The notes under the pieces were generated by a model that searched no databases, had not been told where the DNA came from, and saw only the letters and a list, made by a program, of their open reading frames with translations. This document shows, one piece after another, positions 10,801 to 17,733 of a stretch of 32,184 nt of DNA (the first letter of the stretch is position 1; every line of letters starts with the position of its first letter). The translations under genes and the position numbers were made by a program. The DNA is taken from contig DBXY01000018.1 in the NCBI GenBank assembly GCA_002309765.1, positions 6,915 to 39,098 of the forward strand. Direction: 5' to 3'. Origin of the DNA: Verrucomicrobia bacterium UBA1200 (GTDB lineage: Bacteria; Verrucomicrobiota; Kiritimatiellia; RFP12; UBA1067).

Positions 10801-11588
10801 TCCACTTGAACCGGGGTAGCCGCGCTGGACAAACAGTTTTCAGTGGTGATGAACAATTCGCCGAGCAACATTCTGGAGGTAAGCTTGGTGCAAGCGATCT
10901 GCACGTAATTCGCATCGACCGGCGTGTTAAAGGTGAAAGTCCAAGCTTTGATCGGGTCATTTTTGGAATCCTTAACCAAAACCGAACTATTGGGATTAAG
11001 CGTCAAGGAACCAGAACCCGGCGTATAAGTAACATTGTCGCCGGATACCGCCACCGACATCGAATCCATATCGAAAACGTCCGCACGGTAAAATGAAAAA
11101 ACCGTCACGCTCTTGACTTTTCCGCGATTTGGATCGGTAAGCGTGGCGGTTATTCTGACATCGCTGTTATACTGGACGCTTTGGTTCGCCGAACTTTCCC
11201 AAACCCCGTCGGTAAGCACACTGGAATTATTGTCCGGATGCGAGGCATTCGGGGTGACATCGGTAACGTAAGTAAACGGAGTGGAAGCGAAGGCGTTGAA
11301 GGTCCGCATTATAAACTCGTCTGATCCGCCATCAGAATCGGAACCTAACCACAGACGTCTCGGCTGCACCACATCCTCGCCCAAATGGAAGCGCGGCGCC
11401 ACCAGGAAAACCGACGCGCCCGACTCCTTGGCCGAAATCGCGGCACCAACACCGCCCATCGTGCCGCCGACAACCAGAACATCCACCGAATCAATGACCG
11501 GCAGATTGCGTTCGGACTCCACCGTGTCCGCAAACAAAGCGGAATCCGTCAAGGCACAAATAGTGAGTGCCAACAATAATTGTTTCAT
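4881..11588 (-). CDS. Giant secreted FAD-dependent oxidoreductase with autotransporter-type beta-strand repeats
   Basis: A 2235-residue protein with an N-terminal signal peptide. Residues about 35-60 (VLVVGGTMGGVGAA) and about 553-580 (VAVVGAGTAGAPAA) are two Rossmann-type dinucleotide motifs of the FAD_oxidored family. Between them is a segment of about 150 residues resembling a discoidin/F5-8C-like beta domain. After the oxidoreductase part (ending near LGVSAHRDAMPI) comes an Ala/Leu-rich helical stretch (about 900-1120), then from about 1150 beta-rich passenger sequence, including SGNGTLTLSGRNY (about 1518), typical of autotransporter-associated beta-strand repeats. Residues about 1996-2165 look like a carbohydrate-binding-type jelly roll. 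No classical autotransporter beta-barrel is visible at the C-terminus. AGGAGAC precedes the ATG. The substrate is unknown; the TRAP transporter upstream suggests an organic acid or sugar acid. Secretion with bound FAD is unusual and implies Tat or post-export loading, but no twin-Arg motif is visible. Confidence 0.85.
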   Translation of the reverse strand: MKQLLLALTICALTDSALFADTVESERNLPVIDSVDVLVVGGTMGGVGAAISAKESGASVFLVAPRFHLGEDVVQPRRLWLGSDSDGGSDEFIMRTFNAFASTPFTYVTDVTPNASHPDNNSSVLTDGVWESSANQSVQYNSDVRITATLTDPNRGKVKSVTVFSFYRADVFDMDSMSVAVSGDNVTYTPGSGSLTLNPNSSVLVKDSKNDPIKAWTFTFNTPVDANYVQIACTKLTSRMLLGELFITTENCLSSAATPVQVEQSLDAALVGAGVPFLTGSMPVGTVSDANGKTAGVVIANRSGRQVVLAKTVIDATTLAAVARGKGVELSAGSADPIPFSRTVICQRGTVFSLPSGYTVEQLPFVQTVTIQPTDLQVAGAPTSMTLAAYRITASFPMPVTSYSALSDLEQQFRDATWTESTVDAAETLDFVPVDTITGVAKVSVWTGSSAFNLDALKPVGNDYLYVLGPNADVSYAVAAKLSMPVNAYFVGKRLGVAAAAAAVARGALGDVIVGVAFPTTSARVCERLSKPLNVGSDDAGMVFSCGDVLPTLKTVDVAVVGAGTAGAPAAIAAARQGKSVLIMDVLHNMGGSSTDSCIGRYYKGNVRGFTSELDAGVDATGWVFYAAKSEWLRRQCRTAGAEVWYGAFAQGVVTDGTDAAGRAKVTGVVVALPDGTRGVVNASVVVDSTGNADLSAAAGAGTQYLDVAELAMQGATLSKQQLANSYINYDVGFLNDTDAGDLTFFALRGRLAYTSFFTFGSPYTASRERRRIIGDVVVSPLDVLCGKTYSDTIMHGTSNFDMHGYTTSEVFMFFNHTQNMSFNADLPFRALLPRDLDGVIATGLGVSAHRDAMPIIRMQADVQNQGYAAGLAAAAAVDVGCVRNISVPDLQRQLVAIGALEERVLSDADSTVTVAQVQNAVDGLATDFIGLQYILSAPDVALPLLRSAYQSAASDDRLNALSCALALLGDSTGNERLLNLLASGGLVGGTDFKGMGNYGRATSFNDAVVYALAKAGNLAFAPLLEGLFNSLSAQSKLSNVRMCTLAAEMLRDKDAAAAAVTALQNNPSWVGEAMTAPVSCAYESGTDDAERNAALRELAIGRMLYRLDDQDGVGRTILEKYAGDSRGLYAQYARMVLDSEPISNATASVSGSWISGQSNDSWSNPAAWANGDIANGTSATATFTGDGSARTVDLGGEVQIGSLQISGSGIWTFTNGMLYFGGMESELNVASGAAVNFDVPVSVFQLDKTGAGTAKFTDTLAVLSEFNVSEGVVEFNNGSKVYQPFSAVVESSVMGDDPRGYGYDFTVQNGPLWVTHLGCYDSTGAGFVKTMRTLVASGGTILTAMEFSPASPGFLRNGYRFQRLPVPLKLADGMYRIQTYGFAGEQACSFRIDGEPIGEVDDCDGMINFGTELYTGTSERNIYTETVDGAGAYAATVASLLVTKNNPEQVFAGNLDVDATVVIASPTLQVGGLSGSGTVVTTTNDCPVTLVVDSDSDTVFSGTLAENGSRLGLTKSGNGTLTLSGRNYISDAIYVKGGALNLATADAIPPDTPLVFGDAAKEISRGYLSVLEDDVELSHPIWAAKMLQYNQFDFGLSLQGAQSLTLRDTAILSPDVIATAGNDACMTFVVPASLDGVTTLYVDNVVSDYIDFNLRLDGLAGGNADNAVYINNLSAPNGLRKLVAFNSVAKTAGGSLTLDNSSLHIDYIDLSGYNVNFEVTGGSTVEVPNLRMANTGWGGQTESNAKMLVSGGSRLIGAALPNSVYNTTNSVFAFNDAVFQIYNDDITSWINLSDANPPAQILSGGLTVDLMSKQLGASRSIRVRHPITTPAGETSGPLTINGVDGDVGDFKVSAELSILGPITVKDGGLWLDHTVAPGTTMTSLLTTRPELNLTGSGYLKMVPKNNGDRELFSVIRAAVEGENPEPSEVEVDGDGEVVTAALVGTPVKKTGSGVLTVQLDGDSSDSVLSAPIIVSQGTLKVNANGETVEPTLVTDGGFEPSPALSGDAPNLDRRGNRNSSYFASNLTSWSFAKTDNVGISRVGGYFESTSTTEGAHFAFLRSNSGNISRTITVSKLADYTLKFDYASRFYNNTTYKGAIEVQLDGIPVLQTGLFQDKTWVTAEIPLGKLTAGTHTLTFKPGANNADSLFDNVRIGYSCSFDPSLLAQRISDKLNVELTDTGKLFLDFSGSCKVGYFFLNGERQFGVFNATTMPEFISGEGSFYCYPLGSLIIFR

Positions 11589-11609
11589 TTTTGTCTCCTG
11601 TTTGGATAA

Positions 11610-12272
11610 TTAATCGTAAACCCGCCCATTATGCCGCAACCAACCGGCGCGGTGGCGGCGGGCGGGATCTTTATGAGTCCAGTGAATGCAACCGCCTTGA
11701 TTGTTGGTAACATATTCACCGCAAAAATCCACTGTATCACCTACTTTAAGGCTGGGAATCTTCTGGGCCAAATCGATGTTGTGCGCCACCAGCACCGTGT
11801 CGCCGTTTCTATCCACAAGAATAAAACGCTGATGCTTTATCCCGTCGGTATCGTCCGTAAGCACTTTACGCACCGTACCGCTGCTGGTTACGATCTGTTT
11901 TTCGCGAAACGTGGCAAACAGCGGGCTATTGGATACCGGAGCGGTTTGCGTTTTGGCGGTTGCGGGCTTGACCGTTTTATCCGCTTCCGCCGGTTTGGGG
12001 GAGGTCTGGCGTTTAGCCGCAACCGGAGTTTTTACCGCCGGCTTGGAGGTCGTTTTTTTGGTGCCGGAAACCGTGTCCACCACCTTTTCCGCCTGCCGGT
12101 AGGTGCGCTTCATTCGGTTAAGTTCAGGCGATCCGGAAGTGCCGGCGGATTTCAAGTCCCACCCTTTCCATGCCGCTACCACCGCGATCACCAACAACAC
12201 CGCGACGCGAATCATTTTCTGTTTGCTAGGGTTCTTGCCTACCAGCTTTCCAAGTTTCCGTTCTCCGCGCAT
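11610..12272 (-). CDS. DUF3465 family membrane-anchored protein
   Basis: The 220-residue product has a Lys-rich cytoplasmic start, one transmembrane helix (about 20-36), a low-complexity Lys/Pro/Thr/Ala linker (about 60-115), and a C-terminal domain whose conserved line (GIKHQRFILV, VAHNIDLA, LKVGDTVDFCGEY, GGCIHWTHKDP, H-x-GW) is what I know of the DUF3465 family. The His/Asp-rich pattern may bind metal or nucleic acid, but no function is established. A perfect GGAGG sits seven bases before the ATG. It starts 39 bases after dctM and ends 21 bases before the giant oxidoreductase gene, so it is probably in the same transcript. A short hairpin (CCCGA/TCGGG, 12300-12311) lies between it and the dctM stop. 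Confidence 0.85.
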   Translation of the reverse strand: MRGERKLGKLVGKNPSKQKMIRVAVLLVIAVVAAWKGWDLKSAGTSGSPELNRMKRTYRQAEKVVDTVSGTKKTTSKPAVKTPVAAKRQTSPKPAEADKTVKPATAKTQTAPVSNSPLFATFREKQIVTSSGTVRKVLTDDTDGIKHQRFILVDRNGDTVLVAHNIDLAQKIPSLKVGDTVDFCGEYVTNNQGGCIHWTHKDPARRHRAGWLRHNGRVYD

Positions 12273-12311
12273 CGTAAAACCTCCATTATAGAACCGCCAC
12301 CCGACATCGGG

Positions 12312-13619
12312 CTACTTACCCAGCAAACCGCACAACTCTGGGATCCACAACACCAGCTTGGGCACATAGGTGGTGACGAACAGAGCCGCCACCATGCCAA
12401 GGAAAAGCGGCACCGCCCTTGCGGTAACCTTGGCAATCGTGGTCTGCCCCACCCCACAGCCGATGAAAAGACAGGTCCCCACCGGCGGGGTGCATAGACC
12501 GATGCAAAGGTTGGCGATCAATACGATTCCGAAATGCACGGGATGCATTCCGAGCTTGGTAACCACCGGGAGCAGAATCGGAGTGAAAATAAGAATCGCC
12601 GGTGTCATGTCCATAAAGGTTCCAACCACCAGCAGCATGATGTTGATGGTGAACAGAATCACATAGGGATTGCTCGACATTCCCATCAGAGCGTTGGAGA
12701 CCGACTGCGGAATGTTCGCCACCGTCATGATCCACGACATCGAACTCGACGCCCCGATCAGCAACATCACCACCGCGGTGGTCAGCCCGGTCTGCAAACA
12801 AATCTCCGGCAACGCCTTCCAGGGGATCTCTCGGTAAATCAGCACCGACAGCACGAAAGCGTACGCGACCGCAATCGCCGCCGCCTCGGTGGCGCTGAAA
12901 ATGCCGGCCAAAATTCCGCCGATAATCAACACCACCAAAAACAGGCTCGGAATCGCGCGGATGCAAACCTTCAACGGAGAATACTCGATTTTCATGCCTC
13001 CGGCACATTTGCGGCCGTAACCCTTGCGGACGGAGATTATGCCGGAAACAATCATCAGGAACACGCCCACCAAGATGCCGGGCAGAATGCCGGCCATGAA
13101 CATCGCCGCAATCGACACCGAACCGGCCGCAACCGAGTAAACGATCATCGCGTTCGACGGAGGAATCAGCATTCCCGTGGTGGCGGCGGTGGCGGTTACC
13201 GCCACATTGAAATCGCGGTCATACCCCTCTTTGTTCATTTCGGGAATCATAAATCCGCCGACCGACGACACCGCGGCCGCGGCAGAACCGGATATGGAAC
13301 CGAAAAACATGCAGGTAAGGGTATTGACATAACTCAACCCTCCCGGCAACCGTCCTACGAACAATGCGGCAAAATCAATCAGCCGGCGCGCCAAACCGCC
13401 GCGCCCCATCAGGATACCGGAAAAAACGAAGAACGGTATCGCCAGCAAAGGGAAACTGTTAACGCCGTTCGCCATGCGTTGGGCGACGGTGAAACCGGCG
13501 TCACCGCCGTTGGCGATAATGGCGGTCAACGACGCCCCGGCAATCGCAATCGCCACCGGCGTGTTGATAACCAACAGGGAAAAGAACGTAGCGACCAAAA
13601 TCAATGTAATACCGCCCAT
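12312..13619 (-). CDS. dctM: TRAP transporter large permease DctM
   Basis: 435 residues, the normal length for DctM, with about twelve membrane segments. Diagnostic segments include PFFVFSGILMGRGG, FFGSISGSAAAAVSSVGG, GMLIPPSNAMIVY and NLCIGLCTPPVGTCLF near the C-terminus. This is the ion-coupled translocation subunit of a tripartite ATP-independent periplasmic transporter. It begins three bases after the dctQ stop, so the pair is almost certainly translationally linked. The opposite strand carries a long open frame rich in His, Asn and Arg, which is a composition artefact of this gene. Confidence 0.97.
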   Translation of the reverse strand: MGGITLILVATFFSLLVINTPVAIAIAGASLTAIIANGGDAGFTVAQRMANGVNSFPLLAIPFFVFSGILMGRGGLARRLIDFAALFVGRLPGGLSYVNTLTCMFFGSISGSAAAAVSSVGGFMIPEMNKEGYDRDFNVAVTATAATTGMLIPPSNAMIVYSVAAGSVSIAAMFMAGILPGILVGVFLMIVSGIISVRKGYGRKCAGGMKIEYSPLKVCIRAIPSLFLVVLIIGGILAGIFSATEAAAIAVAYAFVLSVLIYREIPWKALPEICLQTGLTTAVVMLLIGASSSMSWIMTVANIPQSVSNALMGMSSNPYVILFTINIMLLVVGTFMDMTPAILIFTPILLPVVTKLGMHPVHFGIVLIANLCIGLCTPPVGTCLFIGCGVGQTTIAKVTARAVPLFLGMVAALFVTTYVPKLVLWIPELCGLLGK

Positions 13620-13622
13620 GAC

Positions 13623-14189
13623 TTATGCCTCCGATTGTGTTTTGCCGGACAGCTGATCCGCCGGGGACAGCAGAACCTTGACCAGATTTTCCAAAGTGAA
13701 CATCAGGATGAGAATCCCGGACAGCGGCAACGCGAAATAAACCTGTCCGCGGGTTAACCAGCGCATGGTGGAAAGCTCCTGCCCCATTTGCGACATCGCG
13801 AGTTTCCATCCGCCGATTAAAAACACCGTCACCGTGACGCAGATGATTACCAACTGCACCACCACACACAGGATCTTGGCGGCTTCAGGGTGTAACTTGC
13901 CGACAAAAAAATCAACGCCGAGGTGCGCCTTGCGCCCGAACGCCAGCGCAGCCCCCAGCATCGAGATCCAGACCAACAGCACGCAAGCCAACTCATCGGT
14001 GTAAACCGCTTGGCCCAGATGCGTCTCCGGTATCACCCCGGACAGCATTTTGTGGGCCAGCCCGCTGCCGAGGACGAAACGGGTGAACACGCCCCACAAC
14101 ACATCCAGCGTCAGCAATGCCACCATCCCGATAATCATCCACTCCACGGCGCGGACGACCAAATCGCGAACCCTCTTAAGCGCACCCAT
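13623..14189 (-). CDS. dctQ: TRAP transporter small permease DctQ
   Basis: 188 residues with four hydrophobic segments and the DctQ signature around FGRKAHLGVDFF. The frame is open further upstream, but the ATG at 14189 overlaps the dctP stop as ATGA and has AAGAGG just before it, so this is the start. It is the membrane partner of DctM, forming the permease that receives substrate from DctP. Confidence 0.95.
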   Translation of the reverse strand: MGALKRVRDLVVRAVEWMIIGMVALLTLDVLWGVFTRFVLGSGLAHKMLSGVIPETHLGQAVYTDELACVLLVWISMLGAALAFGRKAHLGVDFFVGKLHPEAAKILCVVVQLVIICVTVTVFLIGGWKLAMSQMGQELSTMRWLTRGQVYFALPLSGILILMFTLENLVKVLLSPADQLSGKTQSEA

Positions 14190-15211
14190 CACTTTACCTC
14201 TTGAATCTGGCTGTACAACTTGCGGATGTCCGCGTAATCCGGACGGTCGATAATCGGGGCGCACGCCTTGCGAAAACCCTCGCGGTCAGGGGTAATAATT
14301 TCTATTCCCTTTTCAATGGTGGTCTTTCTGCACTCTTCGGTCATTTCTTCCCACAACTTGCGCTGGAAAGCCTCCGACTCGTCAGCCGCCTTTTGCAGCG
14401 CCGCCTGCACGTCCGGCGGCAGCTTGTCCCACACTTTGGTGCTGATGATCATCATATCCGGGATCATCTGGTGCGCGGAAAGCGTGAAATATTTACAGAC
14501 CTCAAAATGCCGGCTGGTGATGAAAGACGGGAAGTTGTTTTCGGCGGCATCCACCATCCCCTGCTGCAACGCAGTGTATAACTCACCCCAGTTGATTGGG
14601 CAAGGACTGCCCCCCATCGCCTGAATCATATCCTTCGCCGTGCGGCTAGGCATTACCCGGATTTTCATCATCCCGACGTCTTCCACCTTCCGAATGGCTT
14701 TTGAAGTGCTATAGAAGTTGCGGTCGCCGGAATCGTAATAACACAACCCCTTGAAATTACGGGCTACCCCGAGCTGGAGCAGGTCGCGCCCGATTTGCGA
14801 ATGCAAAGTGTTCCAAAAATGGTTGCGGTCCCGGAAGGCGAACGGGATACTGAAAACTTTCATCTCCGGCAGGAAATTCTCCAACGCCGCCGTGGACACC
14901 TTGGTCATTGCCAATTCGCCCTGCTGGACTTGCTCCAAACACTCATTTTCGCCGCCCAAAACGCCGCCGGAATAAACGTCTAGCGTAACCTTGCCGCCAG
15001 TAAGCTCTTCCAACCGCCCCTTCATGAACAGCATCGCACGGTGTACCGGATGCGACTCGTCCAAACCGTGCGCAAGTTTAAGCACCGTCTTGCCGGTCTG
15101 CGCCGAATCCGCCTGTTTTCCCGGGCGCAAAACGAACGAACCTACCCCGCATGCCACCAACAAACCGGTCAACACCCCGGCGATAAAAAGCGATGATGAT
15201 TTTCCAATCAT
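14189..15211 (-). CDS. dctP: TRAP transporter substrate-binding protein DctP
   Basis: 340 residues with an N-terminal hydrophobic segment ending in LVAC, which fits a lipoprotein signal or a membrane anchor. The mature part follows the DctP family: LKLAHGLDESHPVHRA at the start, YSGGVLGGE, and KIRVMPSRT, whose Arg normally forms the salt bridge to the substrate carboxylate, then INWGELYTALQQGMVDAAEN. The ligand should therefore be an organic acid, possibly a sugar acid; the exact one cannot be read. AGGGGTGG precedes the ATG. This is the first gene of the minus-strand run, and the 242-base gap upstream is shared with the divergent LinD-like gene. Confidence 0.95.
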   Translation of the reverse strand: MIGKSSSLFIAGVLTGLLVACGVGSFVLRPGKQADSAQTGKTVLKLAHGLDESHPVHRAMLFMKGRLEELTGGKVTLDVYSGGVLGGENECLEQVQQGELAMTKVSTAALENFLPEMKVFSIPFAFRDRNHFWNTLHSQIGRDLLQLGVARNFKGLCYYDSGDRNFYSTSKAIRKVEDVGMMKIRVMPSRTAKDMIQAMGGSPCPINWGELYTALQQGMVDAAENNFPSFITSRHFEVCKYFTLSAHQMIPDMMIISTKVWDKLPPDVQAALQKAADESEAFQRKLWEEMTEECRKTTIEKGIEIITPDREGFRKACAPIIDRPDYADIRKLYSQIQEVK

Positions 15212-15340
15212 AAGCCACCCCTAAAGAGATTTAAAAACATAGTCTAATTGTAACTCAAAACCGGCGGATAGTCCAGCCAACAATGACACCGACGGTTTAA
15301 AAAATTTTCCCGGCTTTTCCGGACCCGATTCGGATTAGCG

Positions 15341-15369
15341 TTGCAATCTGACGGGGGATAGTGTATATT
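15341..15369 (+). promoter_or_regulatory. Sigma-70-type promoter for the LinD-like gene
   Basis: TTGCAA (15341-15346) and TATATT (15364-15369) are separated by exactly 17 bases and lie 84 bases before the ATG. The gap from 15212 to 15453 holds nothing else I can name, and I saw no convincing promoter for dctP on the other strand. Confidence 0.55.
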
Positions 15370-15453
15370 TTGAACCGGTTTTACGGGTGATTGGATGTCT
15401 TTTAAAGTGTTTCGCGAATCCGAATTCGAAAAAATCCGTAAAAGGAAAAATCT

Positions 15454-16833
15454 ATGGGAAAACATTACGGAAGAGGGCGTTGGATTATCGGCTGGATTTT
15501 ATCCGTTATCACAGTATTCGTCGCATTTGGTCTTTACCGAAATCGCGCAAAACATTGGATTGCCGAATCCAACGTCCGTTCTGTCAAAAATGGTGCCGAA
15601 GCGTTTGCCGGAAACGCAGTAAATAATCCACTCAGCGCGGACGAACTGGCAGCGCTCAAATGGCTGGATTACATTACAGGGCCGTTGCCGCCGGATGAAG
15701 AACGCGAGTGGTGGAACATCGGCGGCACCCAGCACGGACTATTCGCGAAGCGGTACAACATCGCTTTCTGCGGCTACGCGGCGGCAGCGCTCGGAATGCG
15801 TGAAGCACCAGGGACACCGGGTTTCACAACGGTTGGGCACGTTCTTGGTCGCTGCATAGAACGCTATCTGAAACGCGACGTCTGGGCGTATTCAATGAGC
15901 AAATCCTATTGGGGATTGAAACCGTGGGCACCCGATCCCTGTTTCCGTGAAAACGTGATGTACACCGGTCATCTCCTGCAACTGTTGGCGCTGTACGAAA
16001 CATTCACTGGCGATACCAGATACTGGACAGAAGGATTTGATTTCACTTGGACAGACGGGCGCACCGCGCACTATACGGTCCAGAAACTCATCGATGTGAC
16101 GGTTCACCAGATGCGGCACGGACCAAACGGCGGGTTGACCTGCGAACCCGGTTTAATGTTCTTCCCCTGCAATAACCACCCGCATATCGCACTCTCCATC
16201 TTCGCGAGACTCGGCCACGGCGATTGGAACGCCGATGCCCGCCGCTGGGAAAAGTGGGCGCTCGAACACTACACTGAACCGCTTTTTGGCGGCGGGGCTC
16301 TGAATCTAGTCTATCATGTAAAGTCCGGGCTCTTCTATCCCCGCGGCAGTGCCGGGCTGGACGCATGGTCGCTTCTCTGGTATGAACCTTGGGCAGAGAA
16401 TCGCGACACGGCCCACGCGCTCTGGCAGTCGGCGGCGACGAAAATCGATTGGACAAAGTTCACCGCTCCGTCGGACGCGATTGACGGATCTGCAACCTGT
16501 AACGACCCCGCAAAGGTTCCGCCAACAGCGGCAGCATCCTTCCTCGCGGCGGCAGCGCGAGCATGCGACGATCTGGAAACGGCGGAAAGGATTGAGAAGG
16601 AGCTCGACGCGAAGTATCTCAAACACGACGACGGAATGTACCGGCTCAATCTCGACCGCGAATGGCGTATCGGCGCGACGGCAAACCGCATCATCTCGCT
16701 CGCCTACTCCAACGGCTCATCCTTTCGTACATTCTGCGAGGGCAAGGTTCCTGCCTTTAACAACCGGATTAAAAAATTTGACCGGGACGCTGGCAAAACT
16801 GACGAACGTCCGCAATGTCTGCCGCATCCGTGA
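15454..16833 (+). CDS. LinD-like (linalool dehydratase/isomerase-fold) membrane-anchored protein
   Basis: 459 residues with one N-terminal membrane segment (about 10-28) and an alpha-toroid domain. The pattern matches what I know of the linalool dehydratase/isomerase family: FAKRYNIAFCGYAAAALG (about 97-114), NVMYTGHLLQLLALYE (His173), TGDTRYW, and TCEPGLMFFPCNNHPH with Cys230 and Cys239. Two Cys nine apart correspond to the catalytic pair of Castellaniella LinD (Cys171/Cys180), and His173 sits in the place of its catalytic His. Function outside monoterpene degraders is not established, so a different substrate is likely. AAGGA sits at good spacing before the ATG. The 3' end overlaps the convergent epmA by 65 bases. 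It is the only confident plus-strand gene in the window. Confidence 0.8.
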   Translation: MGKHYGRGRWIIGWILSVITVFVAFGLYRNRAKHWIAESNVRSVKNGAEAFAGNAVNNPLSADELAALKWLDYITGPLPPDEEREWWNIGGTQHGLFAKRYNIAFCGYAAAALGMREAPGTPGFTTVGHVLGRCIERYLKRDVWAYSMSKSYWGLKPWAPDPCFRENVMYTGHLLQLLALYETFTGDTRYWTEGFDFTWTDGRTAHYTVQKLIDVTVHQMRHGPNGGLTCEPGLMFFPCNNHPHIALSIFARLGHGDWNADARRWEKWALEHYTEPLFGGGALNLVYHVKSGLFYPRGSAGLDAWSLLWYEPWAENRDTAHALWQSAATKIDWTKFTAPSDAIDGSATCNDPAKVPPTAAASFLAAAARACDDLETAERIEKELDAKYLKHDDGMYRLNLDREWRIGATANRIISLAYSNGSSFRTFCEGKVPAFNNRIKKFDRDAGKTDERPQCLPHP

Positions 16834-17677
16834 GCAACATAACCAACCGGTCCACCCCTAGCGCGATACCGCCGCTGGGCGGCATCCCCGGATATTCCAA
16901 CGCCCCAAGAAAATCCTCGTCTAACGGATACTCTGCCTTGCCAAGGGCGCGGCGTTCTTCCGTTGACTCTTCAAACCTCCGACGTTGCGCGGCCGCATCG
17001 CAAAGTTCACTATAGGCGTTGGCCAGCTCTATTCCGCCGATGTAAACCTCCCATCGCTCCGCCACCTTGCCATCGTCCGGTTTCAGCCGGGCCAGCGAAG
17101 CCGCCGGTTCGGGATAATCCATCAAAACGCATGGGCGGTCTTGCGGCAGCGAAGGCTCGACCTTTGAAACCATATCCAGGTCGAAACGGTCCGCGTCCCA
17201 ATGTTCTACCGGATCCCAACCCGCCCATTGCAAGAAAGCGTCACGTACGCGCACCCGCGGCCACGGCGGACGCAAGTCAATTCTTCGTCCCCGGTAAGTT
17301 ATACCGTCGCCCGCCAGCGCGGTCAACAACCCCTCGGTGTCCGAAAGCATTTGAAGATAGTCCGAATCCGCGCGATACCACTCCAGCAAGGTGAATTCGG
17401 GATTATGCCGCCGACCGCACTCGCCAAGCCGGAAACAGGGGCCGATTTGGTAAATCTTGGGGTACCCCGCGCACAACAGCAGCTTCATCTGCAATTCCGG
17501 CGATGCCCGAAGAAACGCCGGACCTGACGGCGGCGCGTCAATCTGAGATTCCGGCGCCGGAGCCAAAATGCGGGCCGGGGTCTCCACCTCGATAAAACCG
17601 TTAGTGTCAAAAAATGCGCGCACGGCTCGAATTATGCCCGCCCGGCGTTCCGCCGTCGCCAATTCATTAACTCCGAC
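16769..17677 (-). CDS. epmA: EF-P beta-lysyltransferase EpmA (PoxA/GenX)
   Basis: About 302 residues, the length of EpmA and much shorter than LysRS, with no anticodon-binding OB domain. The three class II synthetase motifs are present: FIEVETPARI (motif 1), FRLGECGRRHNPEFTLLEWY (motif 2) and GGIALGVDRLVMLL (motif 3). EpmA attaches (R)-beta-lysine to elongation factor P, which relieves stalling at poly-proline. The open frame extends 60 codons further upstream into hemA, but homology begins at MVGVNELATAERRAG, and GGGAG precedes this ATG. EpmB and EF-P are not in the window. The gene overlaps the 3' end of the convergent LinD-like gene. Confidence 0.93.
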   Translation of the reverse strand, partial: VGVNELATAERRAGIIRAVRAFFDTNGFIEVETPARILAPAPESQIDAPPSGPAFLRASPELQMKLLLCAGYPKIYQIGPCFRLGECGRRHNPEFTLLEWYRADSDYLQMLSDTEGLLTALAGDGITYRGRRIDLRPPWPRVRVRDAFLQWAGWDPVEHWDADRFDLDMVSKVEPSLPQDRPCVLMDYPEPAASLARLKPDDGKVAERWEVYIGGIELANAYSELCDAAAQRRRFEESTEERRALGKAEYPLDEDFLGALEYPGMPPSGGIALGVDRLVMLLTDAADIADVRQFCQRPGQIF

Positions 17678-17733
17678 CATTTCCGGCTCCCAGGTTATCC
17701 AATAACAGAGAGAAATTTGCTTACTCGGCGGAA

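Noticed and set aside
12534..13757. 407-residue plus-strand frame rich in His, Asn and Arg
   Set aside because: It lies opposite dctM and dctQ and has composition typical of an antisense frame of membrane protein genes.
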